NCBI GenBank assembly: GCA_036874045.1
Contig: JAZBRI010000003.1
Span: 19,321,501-19,385,500, forward strand
From: Cymodocea nodosa
Taxonomy: Eukaryota > Streptophyta > Magnoliopsida > Alismatales > Cymodoceaceae
Reading direction: 5' to 3'
DNA: 64,000 nucleotides
Shown: in pieces, positions 10,991 to 23,024 of the stretch
Layout: each line of letters starts with the position of its first letter
How positions within the stretch are numbered: the first letter of the stretch is position 1
Notes under the pieces: generated by a model
What the model was told of the DNA's origin: nothing
Database searches by the model: none
What the model saw: only the letters and a program-made list of their open reading frames with translations
Program-made: the position numbers and the translations under genes

Positions 10991-12836
10991 GAAATTTCAT
11001 GAAATTTCTCATTTGGATGTTAGACATGCTGAAAACTTTGATTTAGAAATTCTCCCAGAAATGGTACCAAATGATGTTGATAGAGAAATTGAGAGATTGT
11101 CTGACAGAATAAGAAATATAAACTTAAACAATGAAAATTTAGAAGAAAATAATGTCATACCTATAGAAAATATGGAACAACATAGAAATTGGCGTTATGC
11201 TTCATCTCATCCTATTAATCAAATAATAGGTGATCCTAACCAAGGAGTTAGGACTTGGTCATCAGTAGTCAACATTTGTGGTGCTTATTCATTTGTTTCT
11301 TTACTAGAACCTAAGAAAATCGAAGATGCCTTAGAAGATGAATTTTGGTATGTACCTATGCAAGATGAGCTAAATCAATTTATAAGAAATGAGGTATGGG
11401 ATCTAGTTCCACCACCTGAAAATTAGTCCATAATAGGAACAAGGTGGGTATTTAGAAACAAAGTAGATCAAGATGGACATATAGTTAAAAATAAAGCTAG
11501 ATTAGTTACTCAGGGTTACAAGCAAGATGAGGGAATCGACTATGATGAAACATTTGCTCCTATTGCTAGACTAGAATCAATACGAATTTTGTTAGCATAT
11601 ACTTGTTATATGGATTTTAAATTATATCAAATGGATGTTAAGACTGCTTTTTTAAATGGATATATAAAAGAAGAATTTTATGTAAAACAACCTCAAGGTT
11701 TTGAAGATTCAAAACATCCTAAGTATGTTTACAAGCTTAAGAAGGCACTATATGACCTTAAACATGCCCCTAGGTCTTAGTGTGAGAGATTATCTAAATT
11801 TCTTATGGAAAAAGGGTATTGTATGGGAAAGGTAGATCACACTCTTTTTATCAAGAAGATCGAAAAAGATATATTGGTAGTTCAAATCTATATAGATGAC
11901 ATCATATTTGGAGCAACAAATGATAAATTAGTTGAGTCTTTTTCGAAAGATATGACTAATCAATTTGAAATGAGTATGATGAGTGAACTATGATTTTTTC
12001 TAGGCTTACAAATTAAGCAATTAGATTAGGGTACTTTTATTTCACAAGAAAAATATACTCAAGATTTATTAAAGAGGTTTGGTTTAGACAACACTAAAAC
12101 AAAGAATACACCAATGACTACTATCACCAAGTTGGATAAAGATGACTCTAGAAAAATTGTAGATGTAAAACAATATAGAAGTATGATTGGTTCATTACTT
12201 TATTTAATAGCTAGCTGACCAGATATTATGTTTAGTGTGTGTACTTGTGCTAGATATCAATCTAATCCTAAAGAATCACACCTACTTGCTGTTAAATGAA
12301 TTTTTAAATATCTATTAGGAACCATCAATTTCAGATTGTTTTACTTTAAACACAGTTCTTTAAATTTAATACGTTATAGTGATGCTGACTTCGCAAGATG
12401 TAAGTCTGAAAGAAAAAGCACTAGTGGCACTTGTCAATTATTGGGAAATTCTTTAGTGTCATGGTTTAGCAAAAAGTAAAATTGTGTAGCATTATCTACA
12501 ACTGAAGATGAATATATAGCTGCTGCACTTTGTTGTGCTCAAATCCTATGGATTAGACAAACTTTAAAAGATTTTAATTTAGACTATGAACCAACTAAGA
12601 TTTTCTATGATAGTAGTTCTACAATAAGTTTGTCTAAAAATCCTGTCTTACATTCATGAGCTAAACATATAGAAGTTTAACATCATTTTCTAAGGGATAA
12701 TGTTATAAAAGGAAAATAGTATTAAATTTTGTTCTTACCATAGAACAATTAGCAGATCTATTTACAAAACCCTTAGATGAAAATACCTTTTCAAAATTAT
12801 GATTAAAACTTGGTATCTGTAGGTTATCTGATGTTT
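10991..12836 (+). pseudogene. D1 reverse transcriptase and RNase H
   Basis: A variable acidic linker leads into the copia RT (RVT_2): [56 protein letters not shown], and the catalytic YIDD box (YIDDIIFGATND). Then FFLGLQIKQ, YRSMIGSLLYL and the RNase H part (YSDADFARCKS, STSGTCQLLG, TTEDEYIAAA, LRDNVIKGK) follow. At least ten stops break the frame; many are TAG, TGA or TAA at former Gln, Trp or Arg codons. Family B2 retains the same order in better condition. Confidence 0.88.
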
Positions 12837-14694
12837 AAATTGTCCTATTTATTACATAACATTTTGGTTTGTTAAAAAAGTAGTTGTAGAATTTAATTTC
12901 TTTATTATTATTATAAAAAAATAAAACAAAATATCTATTTTCAAATTATCATTTTCTAGTAGTTAAGAATTTATGAAATTCTAATTTTTATTGAAGTCAA
13001 TTTATTTAAGAAAAATTCAGAAAAGATTACTTAAGGAAAGTTAATTTGATTCAATGTGAGTGCCAACTGTATTTTTGTTACTTATGTATATGCTATTACA
13101 GAGATTTTAATAGGAAAATACATAGAAAGTATGTACTGTTTATTAAAGGAAAGCTATTAACATTCTATTAGAAAAATTAAGTCTTGCGGTTGCCTCTAAT
13201 TTAATTTACTGTCTTGTTTTATTTCTTTTTTGTCTGCAATTACTTGAGTAATTAAGTTCGTTGGGGGATCTTAAACCTTAGTCACTTAAACCAACTAGTT
13301 TGGGATGTGCTGACTGAAAACTCATTTTGTAAGTAATTCAGATTATATTAAAAAAATTTTTTTTACCTATTCTCACTTGTCATTGAGTAATTGGTTATCT
13401 TTCCCTTAAGCAAAGGATTGTGATCACATAAAAAGATGATATTGTGGGAGGTAATACATAATATATATATATATATATATATATATAAACAAAAAAAAGG
13501 GGGCAATGTACTTAAGCTTAATTTATTTTCCAAGTGTTATAACAATTTTGCAATAATCTGTGCATATAATCTTTGTTATTTTTCTTTGTTATTATCTACT
13601 CTTTACACATAATGTACAATATTCATTTTCTTAAGTTTGTGTACTCATTATTGAATTTTTTTAAGTTCCTGAAGGTATATCTCTATGAATTATCTTTTGT
13701 AAACTGAATAAGATAAAAGTCAGAAAGTCTAAATTGTTAAATCTACTACTTATTTTTGTATTTAATTATTATTTTAAAAAAAAAAGAGAGAGAGACTCAA
13801 ATCTATTTAAGGCTTAGTACCCAATTTAAGTAAGCTATATGACCTTTTAATGCCAAATCTATAAAGGGCTTGGCAACCTAGTTTAAGTACGCCATAGATT
13901 TTTTAGACTACATTTATGTAGGGGGAGCAATTTCTCATATAATAATTCAACTATTATGAACTATTATATGTTTTCATGAAAGAATCTGCATAATTTTAGA
14001 AAATTAACGTTAATTAAGTACATTCTAAACTATCGGTGAAATACAGGCTTTTTAATTCTTAAGTATACGAATTTTCTATGATTTCGAAAGACTATATTGT
14101 ATATACCGAATAATTATGTTTTAAACGATCAACAGAATATTTTATTATTTCCTAATGTACACGTGTTGAAGCCTAAATGCATATCTTAAGTGAATGTTCA
14201 GTAAGTTATCTGGTAACTCTTTGAAATGCATCTGAGCATCAGATAGTTAGGTTTATAAGTATCCAAAAATATCTAAACTCCTTAAGTTAGAATTATGCGC
14301 ATGTTGAATTTCATTGCTTTATTTTGTCTCAGTTGAAACTCGAACAGTTATGTTTAACTCTTTGACTTTCACACATATCCATCCGAGAAACTCAAACAGT
14401 TAACTTAATATTCTTATATTTTTTTTCGAAAAGACTTAATCTCTGACAATAACTATTCTTGTTTGTCGTAAGTTATGTGCTTTACTGCTCACAAAACTCA
14501 AATAGTTATCATAAGTCTTCGAGTTTTCTCACTTTTCACTTAGCTCGAAGTTATTTTCTTTATACAAATAGTTACGCTAAGTATTCTGCTTTTGTCGATT
14601 GTAAAACTCATACAATTATTGTAAGCATTCAAGTTATTTATTAGTAACGGATCTTATATTTATAATTTCAATGATTGAATCCATTTATATACTC
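12837..14694 (+). other. D1 post-pol spacer
   Basis: No gene is seen. It contains a (TA)n microsatellite at about 13461-13488 followed by AAAAAAAGGGGG, another polypurine tract GTAGGGGGAGCAA near 13918, and from ~13930 to 14690 a dense set of GTTATG/CTCGAA/AGTTAT motifs like those of the LTRs. The 13940-14330 part is homologous to 41340-41700. Confidence 0.6.
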
Positions 14695-14808
14695 GAAGAG
14701 TTATAAATGTTTACTGACAACCTTTCGTGTTTCTACCTTGGTAAAACCCTAGTTTCACAATCTTTACTTCCACTAAGTTCTATAGTGCACAGCGAAGATT
14801 AATCAACA
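14695..14808 (+). promoter_or_regulatory. Candidate promoter of D1 aORF (TATA + telo-box)
   Basis: TTATAAAT at about 14701-14708 lies ~100 bp, and AAACCCTA at 14744-14751 ~58 bp, upstream of the aORF start. Both boxes have counterparts at similar distances upstream of the other three aORFs. Activity is inferred. Confidence 0.5.
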
Positions 14809-17408
14809 ATGTCAAGACGTGGAAGAGGACATGGTAGAATGACAAAAGTGTAGAAAAGAGAGCTGAAACTTCAGAAAAAAGAAAGTGAAATCAACGACAT
14901 CTACTCAAGGTATACTTTTACAAATGAAGTACTACATGAAATTAGAAAAGCTATTCAAGATAAGAAAAGTTTATGTTGGAAGTTTATTCGCAATTATGCT
15001 GAAACACAGTTTAGACTAAAACAGACTAAACTTTCCACATTACAACTTTGGAAATGAACTTTACAACCTAACCCTACAGTTGTTACAAGTTCTAGACATG
15101 TACCTGAAAAATTGGTATAGTTTATCACTTACTATGGAAAGAAATGGGGACCAATGATAGAAAATGCCAATAGGGAATTAGAATCTTTGTATTCCCAACA
15201 TTATTTTCCCCTAACTGTTTTAGATGACATTCAACAATTTATTGGTGAATAGAAAACTGCCATTTGGAAAATGGGCCTTCAAAGTGAAGGAAAAAAAGTT
15301 TATCAACTAAAAATGGCAAAGGTTGAGAGCTTAAAACTTTATATTCCATTATTACAACTTAGGCATCATGGTGAAGGACCATCAAGACCACAGGTGCCTT
15401 TAATAGGAGAAATTAAGAAAATTTTAGAACCTCCTGAACAACTAGAAACACTACAGAGATATAGTCGGAAAAAGAAGAAGACATTAGAATATTTTAGACT
15501 GACTACAAGTGTACAAGGAATATTGCAACAAAGAGAAGAATCCTTGAAAATTGGAAAACTATGTTCCATTGCAGAAGCTAGACAAACTTTTGTGTCAGGA
15601 ATCCCAGCAAATGTGACAAATATCGGATTACAAGCATACACTCTAAGGTATTGTGTCACATTAGTGCATAATGTATCTTTTAATACAATGGATAACTTTT
15701 CACATCATGCTGCAAGCACACATTCTTTTCCTACGGAAAGAGAACATGTAGGAAATTTTAATGATACATATACAGATGATATCAATTTTGATGATATTTT
15801 TGATGACATAGACACTGAGTCTATGAATGTTGAAGATATTTCATCTGAAGAGGAATGTACAGATATTCTTCCTCTTACTATATCTCGGATAGAAACTTTT
15901 GATTTTTGGTATAGTTGCTTATACTATAGTTTATACATGTGGTTATGTCTGTTACAGTATATAGTATATTTGTTGATAAATGTATATAATCAACAACCTA
16001 CACAGTTACAAATAGAATATCACACTGCTAATGTCTCAAGTATACAAATTTCAGAAATATAGGATGATTCTATTACATAGACAAATATAGAACATTTTTC
16101 CTATAGAGACAGTTGTTGTATAGATCAATCATAGACATAAATGTTGCTGATAGATAGATTAATACAAAGATTGTTGCTACTGATATGTTTCAAGAAGATC
16201 AAACAAAAGAATTTCAATAGATTATTGATACGACATTACTAGATATTTCAAACATTTATACTAGCTTTGATGGAAATTCCACTAGTTTTGAAAGATCTGA
16301 AAATTTAGATACTACTGATAATGTTGAAACAAGTCCCACATCAGAACATCATCACAAGAAAATACCTAATCTTGAACAGAGTTTAGACGAAAATACATTA
16401 TTATGATTCATAAATAGTTCCTATTATGAAAACTTTCAGACATATAAAACTTTTACAGTTTTATATTCAAGACCAGTTAAGTTTGAAGGGATAGCACAAA
16501 TATGAGAAATGTTTGAATTTCAAGGCTTGTTGACTCTATTTCCACAATAGTCAGGCCATCTTGTTATATGAGAACTTATAAGTTGTTTTTACTCAAACTT
16601 AATAGTGGAAGAATGTATTCCTGTTTCCAATATACAAGACAATGACATATATTTAACTCCAGATTTACTTTATCAAGTACTTGGTTTGAAAAATGAAGGA
16701 GTTAAATTATCAAAAAGAAAACATGTTCATTAGTTGGGATAGGACATTAAAAGTTTAGCCAAAGATCTAACTGCCAACAATCCAAAGAGATTACTAAATG
16801 ATTTAAATGGCCAAGCACGTTTTATTGCAAAAATACTACATGCTTCATTGTTTCAGAGGTTTGGTCATGGTGTAGAAGTTGGCAGATGTTATCTTTATGC
16901 TACATATGCATTAATTAACCATATGTAGGTGAACTGGTATGATATTTTTGATTCTCATATCTTACATTTACAGAGTAAATTATTTTATGGTGATACGATT
17001 TTGAGAATTGTGGCAAGTCAAATAGATATTACACCTTGGCCACAGAAAAGATTAAAGTCAAGATCTTTCTCTGCAAAGGAACTACACAAATACTAGGAAG
17101 CAGATACACCTGTAATTCAACAACAACAACAACAAGATCGGCAAACACAGTCACAATAGCAACAACAATAATCAACACAATTTTTAGAACAACAACAACA
17201 TACAGATATAAATACAGGTATACATACAGATACACATACAGGTATAAATATAGACATACATACTGAATTTTTACAGCAACAATCACAAGTTTCACAAAAT
17301 GATTTAGATCAAGTAGTAATTGACCAGATAAACAAAGTAAGTACAGAAATTGCAAGGCAAATTTCAGATACTCTGATCAGTATTTTTCGAAGACAAAGAG
17401 GCTTGTGA
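14809..17408 (+). pseudogene. D1 accessory 3' ORF (aORF)
   Basis: Function is unknown. It starts with an Arg/Gly-rich basic N-terminus (MSRRGRGHGRM), followed by helical charged segments, a YFPLTVLDDIQQFI motif (compare YFPQGILDEVRQEL in B2), a long acidic region, then the conserved domain (MFEFQGLLTLF, CFYSNLIVEE, LGLKNEGV, RFIAKILHASLFQRFGH, YLYATYALINHM, LQSKLFYGDTILRI). A poly-Gln stretch (~17115-17170) and an amphipathic tail (INKVSTEIARQISDTLISIF) end at TGA. It has about 16 stops, mostly TAG. One 263-codon open stretch survives (15271-16062). No transmembrane segment typical of an envelope stands out, apart from a hydrophobic patch near 15905-15985. Confidence 0.75.
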
Positions 17409-17730
17409 TTATACAAATTATGTATTACATGATTTATTTATTGTAATTTGTTACCAAATATATTATGTAAACTATTTACTACACTTAATGCTCACATGAT
17501 TGTTTTTCACAATTTATGTTTAAACAGTTTATGCTTAATCAACGAAATGCATGTTTAAAAATATCTTTTTGATTCATGTATGCTTAGCAAGGTTTTTCTT
17601 TCTTACATTTACATGGTTTAAATACTAAAGAAAGCGAAGATAGACTATTTACTTTTTTATAATGCCAAAAAGGGGGAGAAGATAGATTATTTGACTTATT
17701 AGGTTTTGACATCATCAAAAAGGGGGAGAT
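17409..17730 (+). other. D1 3' UTR with duplicated polypurine tract
   Basis: AAAAAGGGGGAGA occurs twice, at about 17668-17682 and directly before the middle LTR (17718-17730). The copy adjacent to the LTR is the expected plus-strand primer; the other is an extra copy about 50 bp upstream. Confidence 0.75.
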
Positions 17731-18946
17731 TATTAGGAATTTTGTTTTGATGATATATGCTTTATTAAAGTTTTTACATAAGTCTAAATAATATTCTCTA
17801 AGTACAATTGTCACGTAATTAAATGTTAACAGATTATTGGAAAGTTTCATTTTTATGTCGGATAAGTTAAAGTTTTCCAAAGAGTTAGATTTTCGATAGT
17901 TAAACTTTTGAATAGTTAACGTTTCATTTTTGTCAAATAGTTTATGTTAAAAACTTGTATAGTTAAGTTATCTACACGTGTGTTTTTAATGTTTTAAGTT
18001 GTTACGTGTTTTCCATGTGCGTTTGGTAATGAAAATCGAATAGTTAGATAATTGTTCGAGTTTTTATACACATGGATAGATATGTCTTCAAGTTTTATAA
18101 AATGACTAACGAATAGATAAGTTTGCTATGTTTAGTCACGTGTTTTGCAGGTGCAAAAACTCGAAGAGTTATAGATAAGTCTTCGAGTTTTTACAAGACT
18201 TAAAGGAAAAGTGTTCGACTAAATCAAAGACTTAGAAGATATTCTACAAGACTCCAGGAAGATAAAGTTTTGGTGAATCTACGAGTGGAGATTGTGGAAA
18301 TTCAAAATGATAGTGGAGAAAGTGGAAACTCAAAAAGATAGTAATTTAGATTAAAGAAAAAATTAGTATGTGGATTATGGATTATGGATTAAGTGGATGA
18401 ACATGTTGAACGTGAAGACATAGTTCGATTACTAATAGAGAGTATGAGCTACATTACAAACAAGGATCCCAATCTCAAAAACCAAGTCTAAATATTCAAT
18501 CAGGATCCCTAACTGAAAAGTTAAGTTTGAATATTCGTATCCTGAAAAATTCTCCAACATTAGAAGAAGTTTGAAATTTCAAGCAATTTCAGAAAAGGAG
18601 CAGCAAACGTAAGAAGTCTGGAAATTCGACAACTAGAGAAGAAGAGATACAAAAGTTGAGCAAAGAGAAGGAAAGAAGCTGTGTGCATAAAGATCAGGTT
18701 TTTTACAATTCAAAATTAGTTTTGAATAAGAATTTCATTTTTCTATTTGAATTGTATATCAGACATTACTATATCAAAACCTTCAAGAAGGGAATTGAGC
18801 TAAAAAGATATTGTAAATTCTGTCTTTAAAGTTTATAAAGAATAGAATTTCATTTACGAGTGTTTTGTGCTTTTATTTTATCTGTTGGTATTTTAATTAC
18901 TAAAGACACAATTCACCCTCCCTCTTGTGATACAAACGATCCTACA
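17731..18946 (+). repeat. D middle LTR
   Basis: It starts TATTAGG (TG to TA change) and ends CCTACA, 1216 bp. It serves as 3' LTR of the first unit and 5' LTR of the second. Relative to the 5' LTR it has an extra ~24 bp near 18465-18490 that nearly duplicates a GGATCCCAA..CAAGTCTAAAT segment. Confidence 0.9.
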
Positions 18947-18948
18947 AC

Positions 18949-18960
18949 TAGTATTAGATC
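18949..18960 (+). other. Decayed primer binding site of second D unit
   Basis: TAGTATTAGATC sits where D1 has TGGTATCAGAAC. Three of the four differences are transitions. Confidence 0.75.
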
Positions 18961-19005
18961 ATTTATTATTTTCTGATTGTTTACACTCTACTACATCTGT
19001 TTAAA

Positions 19006-20697
19006 ATGGATAATACTGAAATCTTAGTTATGACTAAAGGACAGACCACTAATCGTCCTCCTATGTTCGAAGGTAGAAATTATGGCTACTTGAAATATAG
19101 GATGAAAGTATTCTTTCAGTTAATTGATTTCAAACTATAGCATATAATTAGCAATTTTATAGTGTTAGTTACGACTCCATATAATACTTGGACTTTTGAT
19201 GAAAAGGAGAGAATGACACTGAATGCTAAAGGTTTAAACATCTTGTTTTGTGCTTTATCTCATGATCAATTTAATAAAGTTTCTGCATATCAAACTGCAT
19301 ATGAGATATGGCATGCATTAGATGTTGCCAACAAAGGTACTAACCAGGTCAAGGAATCTAAGATTAATATGTTAGTACATAAATATGAGCTTTTTAAAAT
19401 GCACAAAAATGAATGTATCTCTGATATGTTTTCCCATTTTCTTGAGATTGTAAATTCATTAAAATCTTTAGGTAAGAAATTTGAGGAAAAAGACTTGGTT
19501 AGAAAGATCCTTAGATCTTTAACTAAAATTTAGGCTCAAAAGACATCTATTAAAGAGTCCAAAGATTTAAATACAAATACTCTTGATGATCTCATAGAAA
19601 ATCTAACAGCCTATGAAGTACAGCATTTAAATCCAAAAGGGAAGAATCCTAGAAAGGATCTAGCTTTTAAGGCTGATAAAGTCTTAGAAGTCACTAGTGA
19701 TTCTGATAATGATTTACTATTGCTGACCAGAAAATTTAGAAATCTATTGAAGAAACGTAAGAACTTCAAGTCAGCAAAGACATTTGAAGATATGGAGAAG
19801 AAGTCATTCACGAAAGACAAAATCATATGCTACAAGTGTAACAGACCAGGTCACTTTCAAATTGATTGTTCGCTCAACAAAGATAAGAATTTGAGGAGGA
19901 ATTTTAGGAGTAAGAAATTCAGAAAGAGAATGGCACTTAAAGTGACATAGGATGACTCTTCAGCTTCACAAAGTGAAGAAACAAAGGATTCAACATCAGA
20001 CAATGAATCCTCATCAACATCAGATTTAGAAGAAAATCTGGCAAACGTATGCTTCATGGCAAAATCCAGTGAGGTATCCTTTGATCAAAATGCTAGTTTT
20101 GATAGTTTTGATGGATTACTTGTTGAATACAATAAATTGGCTAGAAAATATAAGAAAGTAAAAATAGATGGAAAGAACACTAGGAAAATGCTAGATGAAT
20201 CTGAAGATGAGATTGATTTTCTGAACTCTACGTTGAATAAATTTAAAGAAGAAAATCAAATGCATGCATAGGAAATGTTAAAGTTTACTACAATAGAAAG
20301 AAAATTACATGCTAATTGTGAAAATTTAATTGCTGATAAGAAGAAAATGATTTGTGAAATTGAAAAACTGAAACTGACTATTATTGATTTAAATTCAAAA
20401 ATTGATATATTAAAGATAAAGGTCTGCGATCAAAAGGCTATATTAAGTAAATGGAATAATAGTCAAACTATAACAAATGAACTTAGTAGTAAAATATCAA
20501 ATGTAAAAAAACATGGTATTGGTTTACACGATGCATCTTCTGAAAATTATATATTACATGATGGTACTGCTAAAAATAATGTATTTATTTCCAGTACTAA
20601 GAATAGTAAGAGAAAAACTATTCCATTTGTAATTAAAAAGGGAGATAAATATGTGCAAATTGATAAAATGCAGCATATAAATGATAACACACGATGC
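19006..20697 (+). pseudogene. D2 Gag, first part (interrupted by A3 solo LTR)
   Basis: A near-copy of D1 Gag. The CCHC knuckle is intact here (CYKCNRPGHFQIDC), and the segment lost from D1 near 8487 is present. TAG at 19138-19140 replaces the TGG seen in D1, and TAG at 19948-19950 replaces D1's TGG at 8662-8664. Where D1 has TAG at 8081, D2 keeps CAG (19345-19347). TAGs after LTKI and after the MHA segment are shared by both. It continues after the solo LTR at 22515. Confidence 0.85.
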
Positions 20698-22514
20698 TAT
20701 TAGGACCCTAGTATTTTGATAATACAAAAACCTATGTAAGGAAACCAAATTGTATTTCACAGATATGATAGCTCAACAAAAGATCAGAAAGTAGACGAAC
20801 AGATGGAGAAAGTTCCAAAAGATACTGCTATAGAGCTACAGGAAAATCAGACAGTTACAGGTCCAAGTATCCGAAGAGTAAAGCAGCAGAAATACCATCG
20901 GACAGTAAGAATGATAACTATCTGAATTTACAAAGCCTTTAGAGAGTTAAATGATCGGACAGTTAAGAAAGATTGAATGATCGAAAAGTTAAGGAGTTAA
21001 CTATCTGAAAGCTTAAAGGACTTTTCGGAGAGTTAGAAAGATAACTATCTGACTTTTTTAGAGAGTTACAGGTATAACTATCCAAAAGTTAAGTTAATCA
21101 ATTAACCACGTGTAGAAATATAGAACGGAAGCTTAAAGGACTTTTTAGAGAGTTAGATAACTATCCGAGTTTTCTTTTCGGAGAGTTAGATAACTATTCG
21201 AGTTTTTTGGAGAGTTACAGGTATAACTTTTTGGAACTTAAGTCATCCTATTATGCATGTGCAAAATGGAGAAGCCAGTAGTTAAAAGCTTAAAAGGAAA
21301 AATCGGAGAGTTATATAACTATCTGAAATTTCAAGAGAGTTTCGGTGAGTTACAGTTTAACTATCTGAAACTTAAGTCATTGAGTTTCCCACGTGTAGAA
21401 TTCTAGACAGAAGCTCAAATGGGTTTTCAGAGAGTTAGAAAGATAACTATTCGAAAAATGAGAAGTTTCGATGAGTTACATTCTTAACTATCTGAAACTT
21501 AAGTTATTTTTTATGCACGTGCAGAATTGAAGAGACAGCAGTCATAGGCTTAAAAGAAAAATCGAAGAGTTACGGTAGTTAATTATCCGAAAGTCAGGAG
21601 CTCTTTTCGATGAGTTAAAATACAAGTCTCCAAACACTTGACATTTCACGTGAGCAACTTAAAATCCTCACATGACATAGATAACAGGATATGAGTAAAG
21701 AATTGGTAAGTTATGGATGCATTTCGGTAAGTTATTTATATAACCATCCGGAAGCCAAAGTTTATTAGAAGGTTACTTACTGAACATCAGACAAAATGGT
21801 AACTTACCATATTTAGGTCTGATTACTTAGCAAGTACAGCAGAATAAATCCATTAAGGAGAAAATATGATCATTGGATATTCAAGCATAAATATAGACAG
21901 ATCATTCAATATTTAGGAGAGCTGAGATGTGAGATTACAGATACGATTACATACAGAGATAGAGTATACATTACAGATCAATTACTGATATAGAAGAAAA
22001 CTCAATTCAGTTTAACAAGGAATCGATTGAAAGTTGGATTTACAAGAAGATTCTTAAAGCTCTCCATGTGCTGAAAGTCTGATCCAAGAAGGATCATTTG
22101 GTTTGTGGCTTCAACCTTAAAGCTTCGTTTAGTTTTTTGTTTGAGTTTCAACCTGAAAACTCAAGAGCTTGGTTTTCTGGAGTTTATACCTGAAAACTTC
22201 TGAGTGTTGGTTTTCTAAAGTTTATACTTGAAAAATTTTGTGTGGTTAGTTTTTGCTTCGACCTGAAAGCAAGTGTGTAAGTTTTGAAACACTTAGTGAA
22301 GTCCAAGTGACCCTTGGGGGTGGACTAGCCGAGTTAGTGAACCACCTAAATTTCCCTTGTGTTTCCTACTTTATTTCTACTATACATGATATTTATATCT
22401 GATTATTACTTGTGCAAACTGATTAATCAAATTAGTTAGTAAAGTGAAAAATAGTCTTAAATTCACACTATTCTCCATTCACCCCCCCTTTGGTGAAGCC
22501 ATACGTTCCTAATA
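20698..22514 (+). mobile_element. Family-A solo LTR A3
   Basis: It is flanked by GATGC at 20693-20697 and 22515-22519. The termini are TATTAGG and CCTAATA, i.e. TG...CA changed to TA...TA by transitions. Length is 1817 bp, with no internal region. It contains repeated GATAACTATCCGAA / TTCGGAGAGTTA motifs, CACGTG at 21117, 21390, 21516 and 21647, a hairpin array near the 3' end, and the A-type U5 block TTCACCCCCCCTTTGGTGAAG. Confidence 0.92.
22108..22272 (+). repeat. LTR hairpin array, copy A3
   Basis: There are five stem-loop units. Perfect ones include GAGTTT-CAACCTGA-AAACTC (about 22143-22162) and TTGCTT-CGACCTGA-AAGCAA (about 22253-22272). The middle units have a G-U pair or one mismatch. 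Confidence 0.7.
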
Positions 22515-22727
22515 GATGCAAGAGTTTCAAAAGAAATTTTCAAAAAAATCAAGCTAAGACATTTGAGAATCTTAATATTTTTGATCAGTTTTCTTTATAT
22601 TTAAAAAATATCTTATATTGGAATTAGCAATCAAATAATGTCAGAAATGAAAATTTCAACTTTGGTTTACATAGAGATAAATGTTCTGATGATTATAACA
22701 TTAAGAGAAATAAACAAAATAATAGTA
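22515..22727 (+). pseudogene. D2 Gag, remainder
   Basis: It resumes the D1-like sequence after the A3 insertion, corresponding to about 9410-9620. It then joins directly, without protease or later pol, to a partial LTR. The join has only 2-3 bp of shared sequence. Confidence 0.8.
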
Positions 22728-22995
22728 CTATGTGCATAAAGATCAGGTTTTATATAATTCGAAATTAGTTTTGAATAAGAACTTCATTTTTCTATTTGAA
22801 TTGTATATCAGGCATTACTGTATCAAAACCTTCAAGAAGGGAATTGAGCTGAAAAGATATTGTAAATTCTGTCTTTAAAGTTTATAAAGAATAGAATTTC
22901 ATTTACGAGTGTTTTGTGCTCTTGTTTTATCTGCTGGTATTTTAATTACTAAAGACACAATTCATCGCCCCTCTTGTGATATAGACAATCCTACA
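22728..22995 (+). repeat. D truncated 3' LTR
   Basis: 268 bp, corresponding exactly in length to 7415-7682 of the 5' LTR. It ends CCTACA and is followed by the right target duplication CTAGT (22996-23000). Confidence 0.88.
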
Positions 22996-23000
22996 CTAGT

Positions 23001-23024
23001 GAATATTAGATTTATCATTAAGCA
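23001..23024 (-). mobile_element. C1 5' LTR, right end
   Basis: This continues the C1 LTR after the D composite. The sequence GAATATTAGATTTATCATTA matches the second C LTR up to AAGCA, after which the two copies diverge, marking the LTR edge. Confidence 0.7.

Larger units (their letters stand above)
6489..22995 (+). mobile_element. Ty1/copia composite D (LTR-int-LTR-int'-LTR')
   Basis: It is a tandem array: full LTR, ~10-kb internal region with gag, pol and aORF, full LTR, truncated second internal region (gag only), then the last 268 bp of an LTR. One pair of target duplications bounds the whole. Both internal copies share premature stops. The second copy carries the A3 solo LTR. The copia order PR-INT-RT-RNase H is preserved in the first unit. 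Confidence 0.85.

Noticed and set aside
13461-13488. (TA)n run as a possible origin or matrix attachment site
   Set aside because: A simple microsatellite inside a retrotransposon spacer; nothing else supports an origin.
15905-15985. Hydrophobic stretch in the D1 aORF as an envelope transmembrane segment
   Set aside because: It contains many Tyr/Cys/Trp and is not matched in B1, B2 or C1; no signal peptide or furin-like site is seen.
17029-17355. Minus-strand 108-codon frame of Val/Leu/Tyr repeats
   Set aside because: It is the reverse of the poly-Gln and TACAGATATAA-repeat coding stretch of the D1 aORF; no motif of its own.
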